From Nocardioides hwasunensis (GTDB lineage: Bacteria; Actinomycetota; Actinomycetes; Propionibacteriales; Nocardioidaceae): DNA of 64,000 bases. The translations under genes and the position numbers were made by a program. The stretch covers positions 1-64,000 of the forward strand of contig NZ_JACXYY010000010.1 of the NCBI RefSeq assembly GCF_014779665.1, read 5' to 3'. This document shows, in pieces, positions 40,455-48,936 of this stretch. Every line of letters starts with the position of its first letter. Position 1 is the first letter of the stretch. The notes below the pieces were generated by a model, which was given only the letters and a program-made list of their open reading frames with translations, searched no databases and was not told the DNA's origin.

Positions 40455-42446
40455 TCAGCCGACCACCTCGCCGACGGCCGACTCGAACTGCGAGCGGTAG
40501 AGCCGCGCGTAGGCGCCGCCGGCCTCCAGCAGCTCCTCGTGCGAGCCCTGCTCCACGATGGAGCCGTCCTCCATCACCAGGATCAGGTCGGCGTCGCGGA
40601 TCGTGGAGAGCCGGTGTGCGATCACGAAGGACGTCCGGTCCGAGCGGAGCGCCGCCATCGCCTGCTGGAGCAGCAGCTCGGTGCGGGTGTCGACCGACGA
40701 CGTCGCCTCGTCGAGGATCAGCAGCGCCGGGTCGGACAAGAAGGCGCGGGCGATCGTGACGAGCTGGCGCTCGCCGGCCGACAGGTTGGAACCGTCCTCG
40801 TCGATGACCGTGTCGTAGCCGTCGGGCAGCGAGTGCACGAAGCGGTCGACGAAGGTCGCCCGCGCCGCCTCGAGGATCTGCTCCTCCGTCGCGTCGGGTC
40901 GGCCGTAGGCGATGTTGTCGCGGATCGATCCGGCGAAGAGCCAGGTGTCCTGCAGCACCATCCCGATCCGGCTGCGCAGGACCCCCCGCGGGATCGAGGT
41001 GATGTCGACGCCGTCGATGAGGATCCGGCCGGACTGCGGGTCGTAGAACCGCATCACCAGGTTGACCATCGTCGTCTTGCCGGCGCCGGTCGGGCCGACG
41101 ATCGCGACGGTGCTCCCCGGCTGCGCGGTCAGGTCGAGGTGCTCGATCAGCGGGCGCTCGGGCTCGTAGGAGAACGACACGTCCTCGAAGCGCACCTCCC
41201 CGTGGGCGTCGGCCGCCGCCGCGGCGCGACCGGTCTCCTCGACCAGCTCCTCGTCGGCGTCGAGCAGCTCGAAGACCCGCTCGGCCGAGGCGACGCCCGA
41301 CTGGAGCAGGTTGAGCATCGAGGCGACCTGCGTCAGCGGCTGGGTGAACTGGCGGGAGTACTGGATGAACGCCTGCACGTCGCCGAGCGACATCGTCCCG
41401 CTCGCGACCCGGAGGCCGCCGAGGACGGCGATGACGACGTAGTTGAGGTTGCCGACGAACATCATGATCGGCATGATCAGCCCGCTCACGAACTGGGCGG
41501 AGTACGACGCCTCGTAGAGCTCGTCGTTCTGCTCGGCGAAGACCCGCTCGGCCTCGGCCTGGCGGCCGAAGACCTTGACGATCGAGTGTCCGCTGAAGGT
41601 CTCCTCGATGTGCGCGTTGAGGGTGCCGGTGCGGCGCCACTGCTGGACGAACATGCCCTGCGAGCGCTTCATCACCGCCCCGGTGACGAGCATCGAGATC
41701 GGCACCGAGACGAGCGCGACCATCGCCAGCAGCGGAGAGATCCAGAACATCATCGCGAGCACCGCGACGACGGTGAGCAGCGAGTTGAGCATCTGGCTCA
41801 TCGTCTGCTGGAGCGTCTGGCTGATGTTGTCGATGTCGTTGGTGACCCGGCTCAGCAGCTCGCCGCGCGGCTGCTTGTCGAAGTAGCCCAGCGGGAGCCG
41901 GTGGACCTTGTCCTCGACCTCGGAGCGCATCCGCAGGACGGTGCCCTGCACGACGTCGTTGAGCAGGTAGCCGCCGAGCCACGCCAGCACCGACGCGGCG
42001 ACGTAGACGATGAGCACCAGGAGCAGCACGTCGGCGACGGCCGAGAAGTCGACTCCGTCGGTCAGCTTCATCGAGGCGAGCATGTCGGCCCGCTTGGTCT
42101 CGCCCTGCGCCCGCAGCGCCTCGATGGCCTGCTGCTGCGTGGCACCGGAGGAGAGCACGTCCCGGCCGATCAGCCCGGCGAAGATCAGGTCGGTCGCCCG
42201 CCCCAGGATCCTCGGCCCGACGGCGGTCGCGACCACGCTCAGCACGGTCAGCGCGAGGACGGCGTACGCCTTGTGGCGCGCGGGGTGCAGCCGCGCGAGG
42301 AGCCGCTTGAGCGAGGGCCAGAAGGTGTCGGCCTTCTGGCCGATCATCCCGCCGCCCATCGGACCACGCCCCGGACCGCCGGGACCCTGCTGGACCCGCT
42401 CGGTCTCCTTCATCTGCCCGCCGGCGGCGGGCTTGGACTCGGTCAT
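40455..42446 (-). CDS. ABC exporter, fused permease-ATPase (second half-transporter)
   Basis: A 663-residue type I exporter half. After a Gly/Met/Pro-rich cytoplasmic N-terminus come six TMs (YAVLALTVLSVVATAVGPRI the first). ATPase domain: Walker A VGPTGAGKTTMVNLVM (about 460), signature LSAGERQLVTIARAF, Walker B LLILDEATSSVD, and H-loop IAHRLSTI. The signature motif reads LSAGE, and both halves look catalytically competent at Walker B. It pairs with the upstream gene (ATGA overlap) as a heterodimeric drug or lipid exporter. Confidence 0.94.
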   Translation of the reverse strand: MTESKPAAGGQMKETERVQQGPGGPGRGPMGGGMIGQKADTFWPSLKRLLARLHPARHKAYAVLALTVLSVVATAVGPRILGRATDLIFAGLIGRDVLSSGATQQQAIEALRAQGETKRADMLASMKLTDGVDFSAVADVLLLVLIVYVAASVLAWLGGYLLNDVVQGTVLRMRSEVEDKVHRLPLGYFDKQPRGELLSRVTNDIDNISQTLQQTMSQMLNSLLTVVAVLAMMFWISPLLAMVALVSVPISMLVTGAVMKRSQGMFVQQWRRTGTLNAHIEETFSGHSIVKVFGRQAEAERVFAEQNDELYEASYSAQFVSGLIMPIMMFVGNLNYVVIAVLGGLRVASGTMSLGDVQAFIQYSRQFTQPLTQVASMLNLLQSGVASAERVFELLDADEELVEETGRAAAAADAHGEVRFEDVSFSYEPERPLIEHLDLTAQPGSTVAIVGPTGAGKTTMVNLVMRFYDPQSGRILIDGVDITSIPRGVLRSRIGMVLQDTWLFAGSIRDNIAYGRPDATEEQILEAARATFVDRFVHSLPDGYDTVIDEDGSNLSAGERQLVTIARAFLSDPALLILDEATSSVDTRTELLLQQAMAALRSDRTSFVIAHRLSTIRDADLILVMEDGSIVEQGSHEELLEAGGAYARLYRSQFESAVGEVVG

Positions 42447-44176
42447 GCCACCTCCTCGGCGGTGAGCTGGGACTGGACGATCTCCTGGTAGGTCGAGCAG
42501 GTCTCGAGGAGCTCGTCGTGGGTGCCGGTGCCGACGACCTCGCCGTCCTCCATCACGACGATCCGGTCGGCGTGACGGATGGTCGCGACGCGTTGCGCCA
42601 CGATCACCACCGTCGAGTCGCGGGTCACCGGTCTGAGCGCGGCCCGCAGCCGGGCGTCGGTCGTGAGGTCGAGCGCGGAGAAGGAGTCGTCGAAGAGATA
42701 GATGGCGGGTCGGCGGATGACGGCTCGCGCGATCGCCATCCGCTGGCGTTGCCCGCCGCTGAGGCTGGAGCCACCCTGGGCGACCTCGGCGTCGAGGCCG
42801 TCGGGCATCGCCTCGACGAAGTCACGGGCCTGCGCGATCTCCAGCGCCTGCCACATCTCCTCCTCGGTGGCGTCGGGCTTGCCGTAGCGCAGGTTGTCGG
42901 CGATGGTCCCGCGGAAGAGGAAGGCCTTCTGCGGCACCAGCCCGAGCCGCGACCAGAGCGTCTCCGGCTCCAGGTCGCGCACGTCGATGCCACCGACCCG
43001 CACGCTCCCGCCGGTCGCGTCGAACAGGCGCGGCACCAGGTTGACCAGCGTCGACTTGCCGGCGCCGGTCGAGCCGACGATGGCCACCGTCTCGCCTGGT
43101 CCGGCGGCCAGCGCCACCGACCGCAGCACGGGCTCGTCGGCACCGGGGTAGGCGAAGGTGACGCCGTCGAGCTCGAGGGTGAGCCGCTCGGGAAGTCGCG
43201 CGACCGGGTCGGCCGGCGGGACCACCGAGGAGTCGGTGTCGAGGACCTCGGAGATGCGCTCGGCGCAGACCGAGGCGCGGGGCACCATCATCAGCATGAA
43301 CATCGCCATCATCACCGACATCACGATCTGCATCAGGTAGGAGATGTAGGCGGTGATCGCGCCGACCTCCATGTGCCCGCCCTCGACCCGGTGCCCGCCG
43401 AACCACAGCACTCCGACGGTCGCGACGTTGGCCACGATCATCACGGTGGGGAACATCAGCGCCTGAAGCCTTCCGGTGCGGACCGCCACGTCGGTGAGCT
43501 GCTGGTTGGCCCCGCCGAAGCGCTCGGTCTCGTGCTCCTCGCGGACGAACGCCCGCACCACTCGTACGCCGGTGATCTGCTCGCGCAGCAGCCGGTTGAC
43601 CTCGTCGATGCGCTCCTGCATGAGCCGGAAGCTCGGCACCATCTGGCGCACGATCAGACCGATCGAGGCGCCGAGGACGGGCACGACCGCGAGAACCAGC
43701 CACGAGAGGCCGATGTCCTCGCGCGCCGCCATGATGATGCCGCCGACCATCATGATCGGCGCGGACACCATCAGCGTGCCGCCCATCAGCACGAGCATCT
43801 GCACCTGCTGGACGTCGTTGGTCTCGCGGGTGATGAGCGACGGCGCGCCGAACTGCTGCACCTCGCGGGCCGAGAAGGACCCGACCCGGTGGAAGATCGC
43901 GGCGCGCAGGTCGCGGCCGAAGCCCATCGCGTTGCGCGCGGAGAACCACACCGCGGTGATCGAGCAGACGACCTGGACCAGCGAGACGGCGAGCATGAAG
44001 CCGCCGTGGCGCACGATGTAGCCGGTGTCGCCGGTGACCACGCCCCTGTCGATGATGTCGGCGTTGAGGCTCGGCAGGTAGAGGGCGGCCATGGTGCCGA
44101 CGAACTGCAGCGCGACGACGGCGGCGAGCGGTGCGGCGTACGGCCGGAGGTAGGTGCGGACGAGTCGGAGCAGCAT
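42443..44176 (-). CDS. ABC exporter, fused permease-ATPase (first half-transporter)
   Basis: A 577-residue type I exporter half. TM1 is APLAAVVALQFVGTMAALYL; VGSTGAGKSTLVNLVPRLFD is Walker A (about 377); LSGGQRQRMAIARAVIRRPA is the signature; Walker B IYLFDDSFSALD ends in DD rather than DE. The missing catalytic glutamate (Asp in its place) marks this half as the degenerate site of a heterodimeric exporter, as in BmrC/TM287-type pairs. The ATG at 44176 shares one base with the TetR stop (TGATG). Confidence 0.93.
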   Translation of the reverse strand: MLLRLVRTYLRPYAAPLAAVVALQFVGTMAALYLPSLNADIIDRGVVTGDTGYIVRHGGFMLAVSLVQVVCSITAVWFSARNAMGFGRDLRAAIFHRVGSFSAREVQQFGAPSLITRETNDVQQVQMLVLMGGTLMVSAPIMMVGGIIMAAREDIGLSWLVLAVVPVLGASIGLIVRQMVPSFRLMQERIDEVNRLLREQITGVRVVRAFVREEHETERFGGANQQLTDVAVRTGRLQALMFPTVMIVANVATVGVLWFGGHRVEGGHMEVGAITAYISYLMQIVMSVMMAMFMLMMVPRASVCAERISEVLDTDSSVVPPADPVARLPERLTLELDGVTFAYPGADEPVLRSVALAAGPGETVAIVGSTGAGKSTLVNLVPRLFDATGGSVRVGGIDVRDLEPETLWSRLGLVPQKAFLFRGTIADNLRYGKPDATEEEMWQALEIAQARDFVEAMPDGLDAEVAQGGSSLSGGQRQRMAIARAVIRRPAIYLFDDSFSALDLTTDARLRAALRPVTRDSTVVIVAQRVATIRHADRIVVMEDGEVVGTGTHDELLETCSTYQEIVQSQLTAEEVA

Positions 44177-44766
44177 CAGGGTTCCTGGGTGGTGGAGGCG
44201 GGCACGAGCACGCCGTGGAGCACGGTGTCGACGATCTCCTCGGCGGTCAGCGGGTGGCCGTCGGAGATGTGGGGGTGGGTGCCGGAGAAGGTCAGCAACC
44301 GCACCATGTGCATCAGGTGGCCGGGCGGCACGCGCAGCTCGGCGCGGTGCGGCTCGGCGAGGGCCTCGAGGATCAGCGCCACCCGCTCGCGCTCGGCCTC
44401 CATGTGACGCCTGGCCTTGGGCGGGCCGACCAGGCCCATCCGCGACATCAGCGTGAAGACACGTTCGAAGCGGTGCTGGAAGAGCTCGACCACCTCGAGC
44501 AGGAGGGCTGCCAGCGGCTGGTCGGGGTCGACCTGCTGGAGCTGGGCGATGAACGGCTCGAGGTCCAGAGCCTGCTCGAGCGCCGTGGTGACGAGGTCGT
44601 CCTTGGAGTCGAAGACCCGGAAGATCGTGCCCTCGGCGACGCCCGCCGCGTCGGCGATCTGCTTCGTCGTCACGGTGCGACCGTGCTCGACGAGCAGCGG
44701 GACTGTGGCGGTGACGAGGGCTGCCCGGCGATCGTCGGGGGCCATCGGACGGGCTCGGGGACTCAC
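44176..44766 (-). CDS. TetR-family regulator of the ABC exporter
   Basis: A 196-residue TetR protein: TATVPLLVEHGRTVTTKQIA, DAAGVAEGTIFRVFDSKDDL form the HTH, followed by a helical ligand domain. GTG at 44766 starts MSPRARPMAP; an ATG 21 bases in is the alternative. It is first in a three-gene operon with the two exporter halves. A perfect palindrome sits exactly in the spacer of its promoter, implying autorepression relieved by the exported compound. Confidence 0.9.
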   Translation of the reverse strand: MSPRARPMAPDDRRAALVTATVPLLVEHGRTVTTKQIADAAGVAEGTIFRVFDSKDDLVTTALEQALDLEPFIAQLQQVDPDQPLAALLLEVVELFQHRFERVFTLMSRMGLVGPPKARRHMEAERERVALILEALAEPHRAELRVPPGHLMHMVRLLTFSGTHPHISDGHPLTAEEIVDTVLHGVLVPASTTQEP

Positions 44767-44772
44767 GCCTCG

Positions 44773-44801
44773 AGGTTAGTGAGTGAGCGCTCACTCAGCA
44801 A
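44773..44801 (-). promoter_or_regulatory. TetR/exporter promoter with palindromic operator in the spacer
   Basis: On the minus strand TTGCTG (44801-44796) and TAACCT (44778-44773) are 17 bases apart. The 18-bp perfect palindrome TGAGTGAGCGCTCACTCA (44780-44797) fills the spacer, as in TetR-type repression. Transcription should begin about 44766, the first base of the GTG, so the mRNA is probably leaderless. Confidence 0.65.
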
Positions 44802-44858
44802 GCCCTCTTCCATTTCCGGGGATGTTCCTCGACCGTGCCGTCGTGCTCGACTCGTGCC

Positions 44859-45257
44859 ATGAGCCGTCTCGACAAGTTCCTCAACTCGACGTTCATCGAC
44901 CAGTACGGCGCCGCGCTGGCACCGTCCTTCGACTTCGTCGACACCAGCGCCGGCGCGGAGATCGACGTGCCCCGCGACCCGCAGTCGGTGAGCTCCGCGG
45001 TCCAGAAGCTCTGTGCCGACCTCGGTCACGCCGTGGCCGGGACGAGCGAGGACCAGCTCGAGATCGCGGTGATCACCAAGAAGACGTTGATGAGCTGGGA
45101 GAACGCGACCGGGATCGTCATCACGCCGACCCCGCAGGGCTCGCACGTCGCGGTCTTCATGCAGAACATGCCCGGGCGCCCGAAGGCCCTGCTCGACGGC
45201 AAGAAGAACAAGAAGATGGCCCAGAAGCTCGCCGACCAGATCAAGGCCGCCGTCTGA
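44859..45257 (+). CDS. Conserved hypothetical protein
   Basis: 132 residues, starting MSRLDKFLNSTFIDQYGAAL. No recognised domain; a lysine-rich helix near the C-terminus (KNKKMAQKLADQIKAAV) is the clearest feature. It stands alone between the TetR promoter region and the large membrane protein. ATG 44859 is chosen over an upstream frame extension because of the family-like MSRLDKF start. Confidence 0.5.
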   Translation: MSRLDKFLNSTFIDQYGAALAPSFDFVDTSAGAEIDVPRDPQSVSSAVQKLCADLGHAVAGTSEDQLEIAVITKKTLMSWENATGIVITPTPQGSHVAVFMQNMPGRPKALLDGKKNKKMAQKLADQIKAAV

Positions 45258-45283
45258 CGGTGCCCCGTTTGTAGAGTCTCGGC

Positions 45284-48262
45284 GTGCGCGCACCGCGGGG
45301 GCTCCAGGTCGTCGTGGTCCTGCTCGTCCTCCTCGCGCTCGGCGCCGGACTCGCTGCGGGCGTCTCCAGCGCGCTCGGCATCCGGGTGGAGCCGAAGGAG
45401 GTGCCCGTCGAGCGCCTCCACGCCGCTGCACCGCGCGACGCCGTGGCTCCTCCGCGCATCACCGAGGTCGACGCCCCCGACTCCGAGCGGATGGCCGTCG
45501 CGCTCGACGAGCTGGCCGACGCCACCTCGGGCGAGACGCGCGGTCGGACCACCCTCGTCGTACGGCACGACGAGGGTCCGCGTGACGACGACTCGTACCG
45601 GCTCTCGGGCGACGCGCGTCGCCTGCGGATCGACGCGAGCAGCGAGACCGGAGCCGTCCGCGGCGTCTACGACCTCGCCGCGGCGGCCCGCGCGCACCGC
45701 GACCTGACCGAGGCGGTCGGGACGACGGTGACCTCCGAGCTGCCGTTCCGGATGGTCGACCTCGGCGCGGCCGGCGTCGACCCCGACCCGGCCCAGTGGC
45801 GCGGCGGCACCGACTACTCCCACTACTCCCGCGCCTTCGAGGACGTCTTCCTCGACGACGCGCCCTACATCGACCAGACCGCCCTGGCGACGGCCCGCGG
45901 GAGCGTGCTCGACTTCGCCCACCACGTGCTCGCGCAGGGCTACAACGCGGTCGCTGTCCCAGGGTTCCTCGAGTACGTCACCTTCGACGCGATCCCGGAG
46001 GTCTACGCCGACGATCCGGAGTACGCCGCTCGTGCGCGGGCGATGCGCGAGGCCTTCGGCCCGATCTGGGCCGAGCTCGACGGCCTCGGCCTCGACGTCT
46101 ACCTCCGCACCGACATGCTCACCCTGAGCGCGCCGCTGGAGCGCCACCTCACCGAGCGCTACGACCTCGACGCAGGCGACCCGGACCTCTGGCAGGTCTA
46201 CGAGACGGCGCTCGACGAGATCTACGCCGAGCTGCCGCAGCTGTCCGGCGTCGTGCTGCGCATCGGCGAGGGTGGCAGCATCTACAACTCCCCCGGCATC
46301 GACTTCTACTCCGAGATCTCGGTGACCACCGCCCCCGCCGTCCGGGCGATGCTCGGGGCCCTCACCGACCAGGCCGAGCGGGCGGACAAGGACGTCGTCT
46401 TCCGCACCTGGAGCGTCGGGGTCGGAGCGGTCGGCGACATGCACACCGACCCCGCGTCCTACGACGAGGTGCTCTCGGGCATCGACTCGCCGCGGCTCGT
46501 CGTGTCCACGAAGTACAGCCTCGGTGACTTCTACTCGTGGCTCCCGCTCAACGACACCCTCGAGCAGGGCGACCAGCGCCGGATCGTCGAGCTGCAGAGC
46601 CGCCGCGAGTTCGAGGCGTTCGGCGCGGTGCCCAACGACCTCGGGGTGCTGCACCAGCTGGCCCTGAGGAGGTTCATCGCGGCCAACCCGCGCGTCGAGG
46701 GGATCTGGACGTGGACGCAGGACGGCGGGCCGTGGCGCGCCGGTCCGATGTCGCTGCTGCTGACGAGCGGCTTCTGGCAGCTCTACGACCTCAACACCGA
46801 CGTCGCCGCCCGGCTCGCCCGCGACCCGGACACCGACCCGGCAGAGGTCACCGCCGACTGGGTGCGCCGCTGGCTCAGCACCGACCCCGACACCGTCGCC
46901 AAGGTCACCGAGGCGATGGCGATGTCGCGCGAGGCCGTGCCCCACGGGCAGTACGTCCCGCAGTTCGCCGAGGTGCGCGCCTTCGCGCTCGGTCTCGAGC
47001 CGCCACCGCAGATGCTGCTCTTCGAGTGGGACATCCTCACCGGCGACACCGCCGTGCTCGACGTCCTCTACGCGATCGCGCGCGACTCTGCCCCTGAAGA
47101 CGGCGCAGTGGACGGTGTGACGGCAGCGATCGACGACGGCCAGCACGCGGTCGACGTCGCCACCTCGATGCGCGAGCTGGTGAGGAGCACGGACCCCACA
47201 ACGTTCGGCGACCCGGCGATGCGCGAGCAGCTCCTGGCCTCCCTCGACTACCAGGTCGACCTCTACGCCGTCCTCGGCGCCTATCGCGAGATGATGCTGC
47301 GCCACGCGCTGTGGCTCGACACCGGCGAGGGCCGCGAGGTCTGGCAGACCGCGCGGGAGCGGTTCGACGCGGCCGCCGCGCCGCACGAGGCGACGTACGG
47401 CGAGGAGCTGGAGCTGCCGGCCTACAACCTCACCGCCGCGAGGATCGGCGAGCAGCGCGCCGTGCGGGACCCGGCCATGGCGTGGCTCGCCCGTGGCGGT
47501 CTGCTCGCCCTGCTGCTGGCGCTCGGCCTGACCCGCACCGGCCGCACGATGATCCGCACGACCGCGACGCCGTGGCGCTCGCCGGGTCCCGTGTCGCGGG
47601 TGCTGGTCGTGGCGATCCCGCTCGTCGCGGTGGCGTGGAGCCGGCTGGTGCTCACGTGGTTCCTGGCTCCGAGCCACCTGCTGCTCGTCGGCACCGGCTG
47701 GGTCGTGCTGGCCGTCGGCGTGCTGGCCACGACGGCCCTGACGCGGTCGTGGCACGTCGCCACCGCGGTCGGCGGGGCGGTGACCGTCCGGTCGCTGCTC
47801 CTGCTCGTCGTGCTGTCCGTGCGCGGTCCCGGCGGCTACTGGTTCGCCTTCTGGACCGAGCCCGGCGTGCGGTCGGCGTACGTCGTCGGGTCCTTCGTGC
47901 TCGCCGGCTGGGTGCTGGCGGCGCTGCTCTGGTCGCTGGCGGCCCACCTCGGGGCGCGGCGGGCGACCGCTGCGACGGTCGGCACGATCGGCTCGGTGCT
48001 CCTGCTCCTCGGCGGCATGCTCGCGTCCGTCGGCCTCGAGGACGCGCTCACCGTGTGGAACGACCAGATGGCGCTGCTGCCCTGGGGCATGGCCCGGATC
48101 CTCGGGATCACCACGTTCCTCGGCATCCCGACGACCCTGCCGACCTTCGTGCTCGCGTCCGGCGGTGCGCTGGTCCTGGCTGCGATCGCGCTCGGACTCC
48201 CGAAGCGAAGGCGGGCAGTCACCGGCGCTGAGGTCGGTCCTACGGTGCCAGCCGCTCGGTGA
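45284..48262 (+). CDS. Membrane-anchored glycoside-hydrolase-like protein
   Basis: A 992-residue protein. Residues 1-25 contain a first membrane segment (LQVVVVLLVLLALGAGLAAG). Then comes a roughly 690-residue extracytoplasmic region: an N-terminal part (about 60-140) resembling the beta-rich domain that precedes GH67/GH20 barrels (SYRLSGDARRLRIDASSETG with AVRGVYDLA), then a barrel with LPFRMVDLGAAGVDPD, YNAVAVPGFLEYVTFDAIPE, GVVLRIGEGGSIYN and EGIWTWTQDGGPWRAGPM. Family GH67-like is the best guess; catalytic acids are unassigned. The last 260 residues have about seven TMs (from about 729), an unusual fusion. GTG 45284. Confidence 0.65.
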   Translation: MRAPRGLQVVVVLLVLLALGAGLAAGVSSALGIRVEPKEVPVERLHAAAPRDAVAPPRITEVDAPDSERMAVALDELADATSGETRGRTTLVVRHDEGPRDDDSYRLSGDARRLRIDASSETGAVRGVYDLAAAARAHRDLTEAVGTTVTSELPFRMVDLGAAGVDPDPAQWRGGTDYSHYSRAFEDVFLDDAPYIDQTALATARGSVLDFAHHVLAQGYNAVAVPGFLEYVTFDAIPEVYADDPEYAARARAMREAFGPIWAELDGLGLDVYLRTDMLTLSAPLERHLTERYDLDAGDPDLWQVYETALDEIYAELPQLSGVVLRIGEGGSIYNSPGIDFYSEISVTTAPAVRAMLGALTDQAERADKDVVFRTWSVGVGAVGDMHTDPASYDEVLSGIDSPRLVVSTKYSLGDFYSWLPLNDTLEQGDQRRIVELQSRREFEAFGAVPNDLGVLHQLALRRFIAANPRVEGIWTWTQDGGPWRAGPMSLLLTSGFWQLYDLNTDVAARLARDPDTDPAEVTADWVRRWLSTDPDTVAKVTEAMAMSREAVPHGQYVPQFAEVRAFALGLEPPPQMLLFEWDILTGDTAVLDVLYAIARDSAPEDGAVDGVTAAIDDGQHAVDVATSMRELVRSTDPTTFGDPAMREQLLASLDYQVDLYAVLGAYREMMLRHALWLDTGEGREVWQTARERFDAAAAPHEATYGEELELPAYNLTAARIGEQRAVRDPAMAWLARGGLLALLLALGLTRTGRTMIRTTATPWRSPGPVSRVLVVAIPLVAVAWSRLVLTWFLAPSHLLLVGTGWVVLAVGVLATTALTRSWHVATAVGGAVTVRSLLLLVVLSVRGPGGYWFAFWTEPGVRSAYVVGSFVLAGWVLAALLWSLAAHLGARRATAATVGTIGSVLLLLGGMLASVGLEDALTVWNDQMALLPWGMARILGITTFLGIPTTLPTFVLASGGALVLAAIALGLPKRRRAVTGAEVGPTVPAAR

Positions 48263-48881
48263 CCCAGCCGTCGCCGTCGCGGCGGTAGACCAGCCGGTCG
48301 TGCATCCGGCTGGGACGGCCCTGCCAGAACTCCACGGTCTCGGGCGCGACGCGGTAGCCGCCCCAGGTCGGCGGCACGGGCACCTCGTCACCCACGGCCC
48401 CGAAGCGCTCCTCGGTGTCGGCGTACGCCGCCGCGAGCTCCGCGCGCGAGGCGACCGGTCGCGACTGGGCGGAGGCCCAGGCACCGAGCTGTGCGCCGCG
48501 TGGCCGCGAGTGGAAGTAGGTGGCGACCTCGTCGTCGCCGAGCACGGCGGCGACGCCCTCGACTCGCACCTGGCGCTCGAGCGGGTGCCAGGGGAAGAGC
48601 AGCGCGCAGTGGGGGTTGGCGGCGAGCTCCTCACCCTTGCGCGAGGCGCGGTTGGTGAAGAACACGAAGCCCTCCGCACCGACGCCCTTGAGCAGGACCA
48701 TCCGGCTCGACGGCCGCGCGTCGGAGGTGGCGGTCGCGAGCACCATCGCGTTGGGCTCGTGGACCCCGGCGGCCACCGCCTGCTCGAGCCAGCGCTCGAA
48801 CATCTCGATCGGGTCGGCGGCCAGGTCGGGCAGGTCGAGCCCGCCCCGGCCGTACTCCTCACGCAGTCCGCTCAGGTCCAT
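48240..48881 (-). CDS. pdxH: Pyridoxamine 5'-phosphate oxidase
   Basis: A 213-residue PdxH that uses FMN to make pyridoxal phosphate from PNP or PMP. Marks: EMFERWLEQAVAAGVHEPNA, ARPSSRMVLLKGVGAEGFVF followed by FTNRASRKGEELAANPHCAL, VRVEGVAAVLGDDEVATYFH and the C-terminal PETVEFWQGRPSRMHDRLVY. ATG 48881 gives the normal length. It overlaps the convergent membrane protein by 23 bases, and is divergent from citA 55 bases away. PLP made here also serves SerC downstream. Confidence 0.96.
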   Translation of the reverse strand: MDLSGLREEYGRGGLDLPDLAADPIEMFERWLEQAVAAGVHEPNAMVLATATSDARPSSRMVLLKGVGAEGFVFFTNRASRKGEELAANPHCALLFPWHPLERQVRVEGVAAVLGDDEVATYFHSRPRGAQLGAWASAQSRPVASRAELAAAYADTEERFGAVGDEVPVPPTWGGYRVAPETVEFWQGRPSRMHDRLVYRRDGDGWVTERLAP

Positions 48882-48936
48882 GGCGCCGAGCGTAGACGCC
48901 GGGTGCAGAATGAGCCGGTCCCTACGAAGGAGTGGC

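Noticed and set aside
45026..48862. A 1278-codon open frame on the minus strand
   Set aside because: It is antisense to the glycosidase-like gene, has Arg/Gly/Val/His-heavy content and no domain. Long stop-free antisense frames are expected at this GC content.
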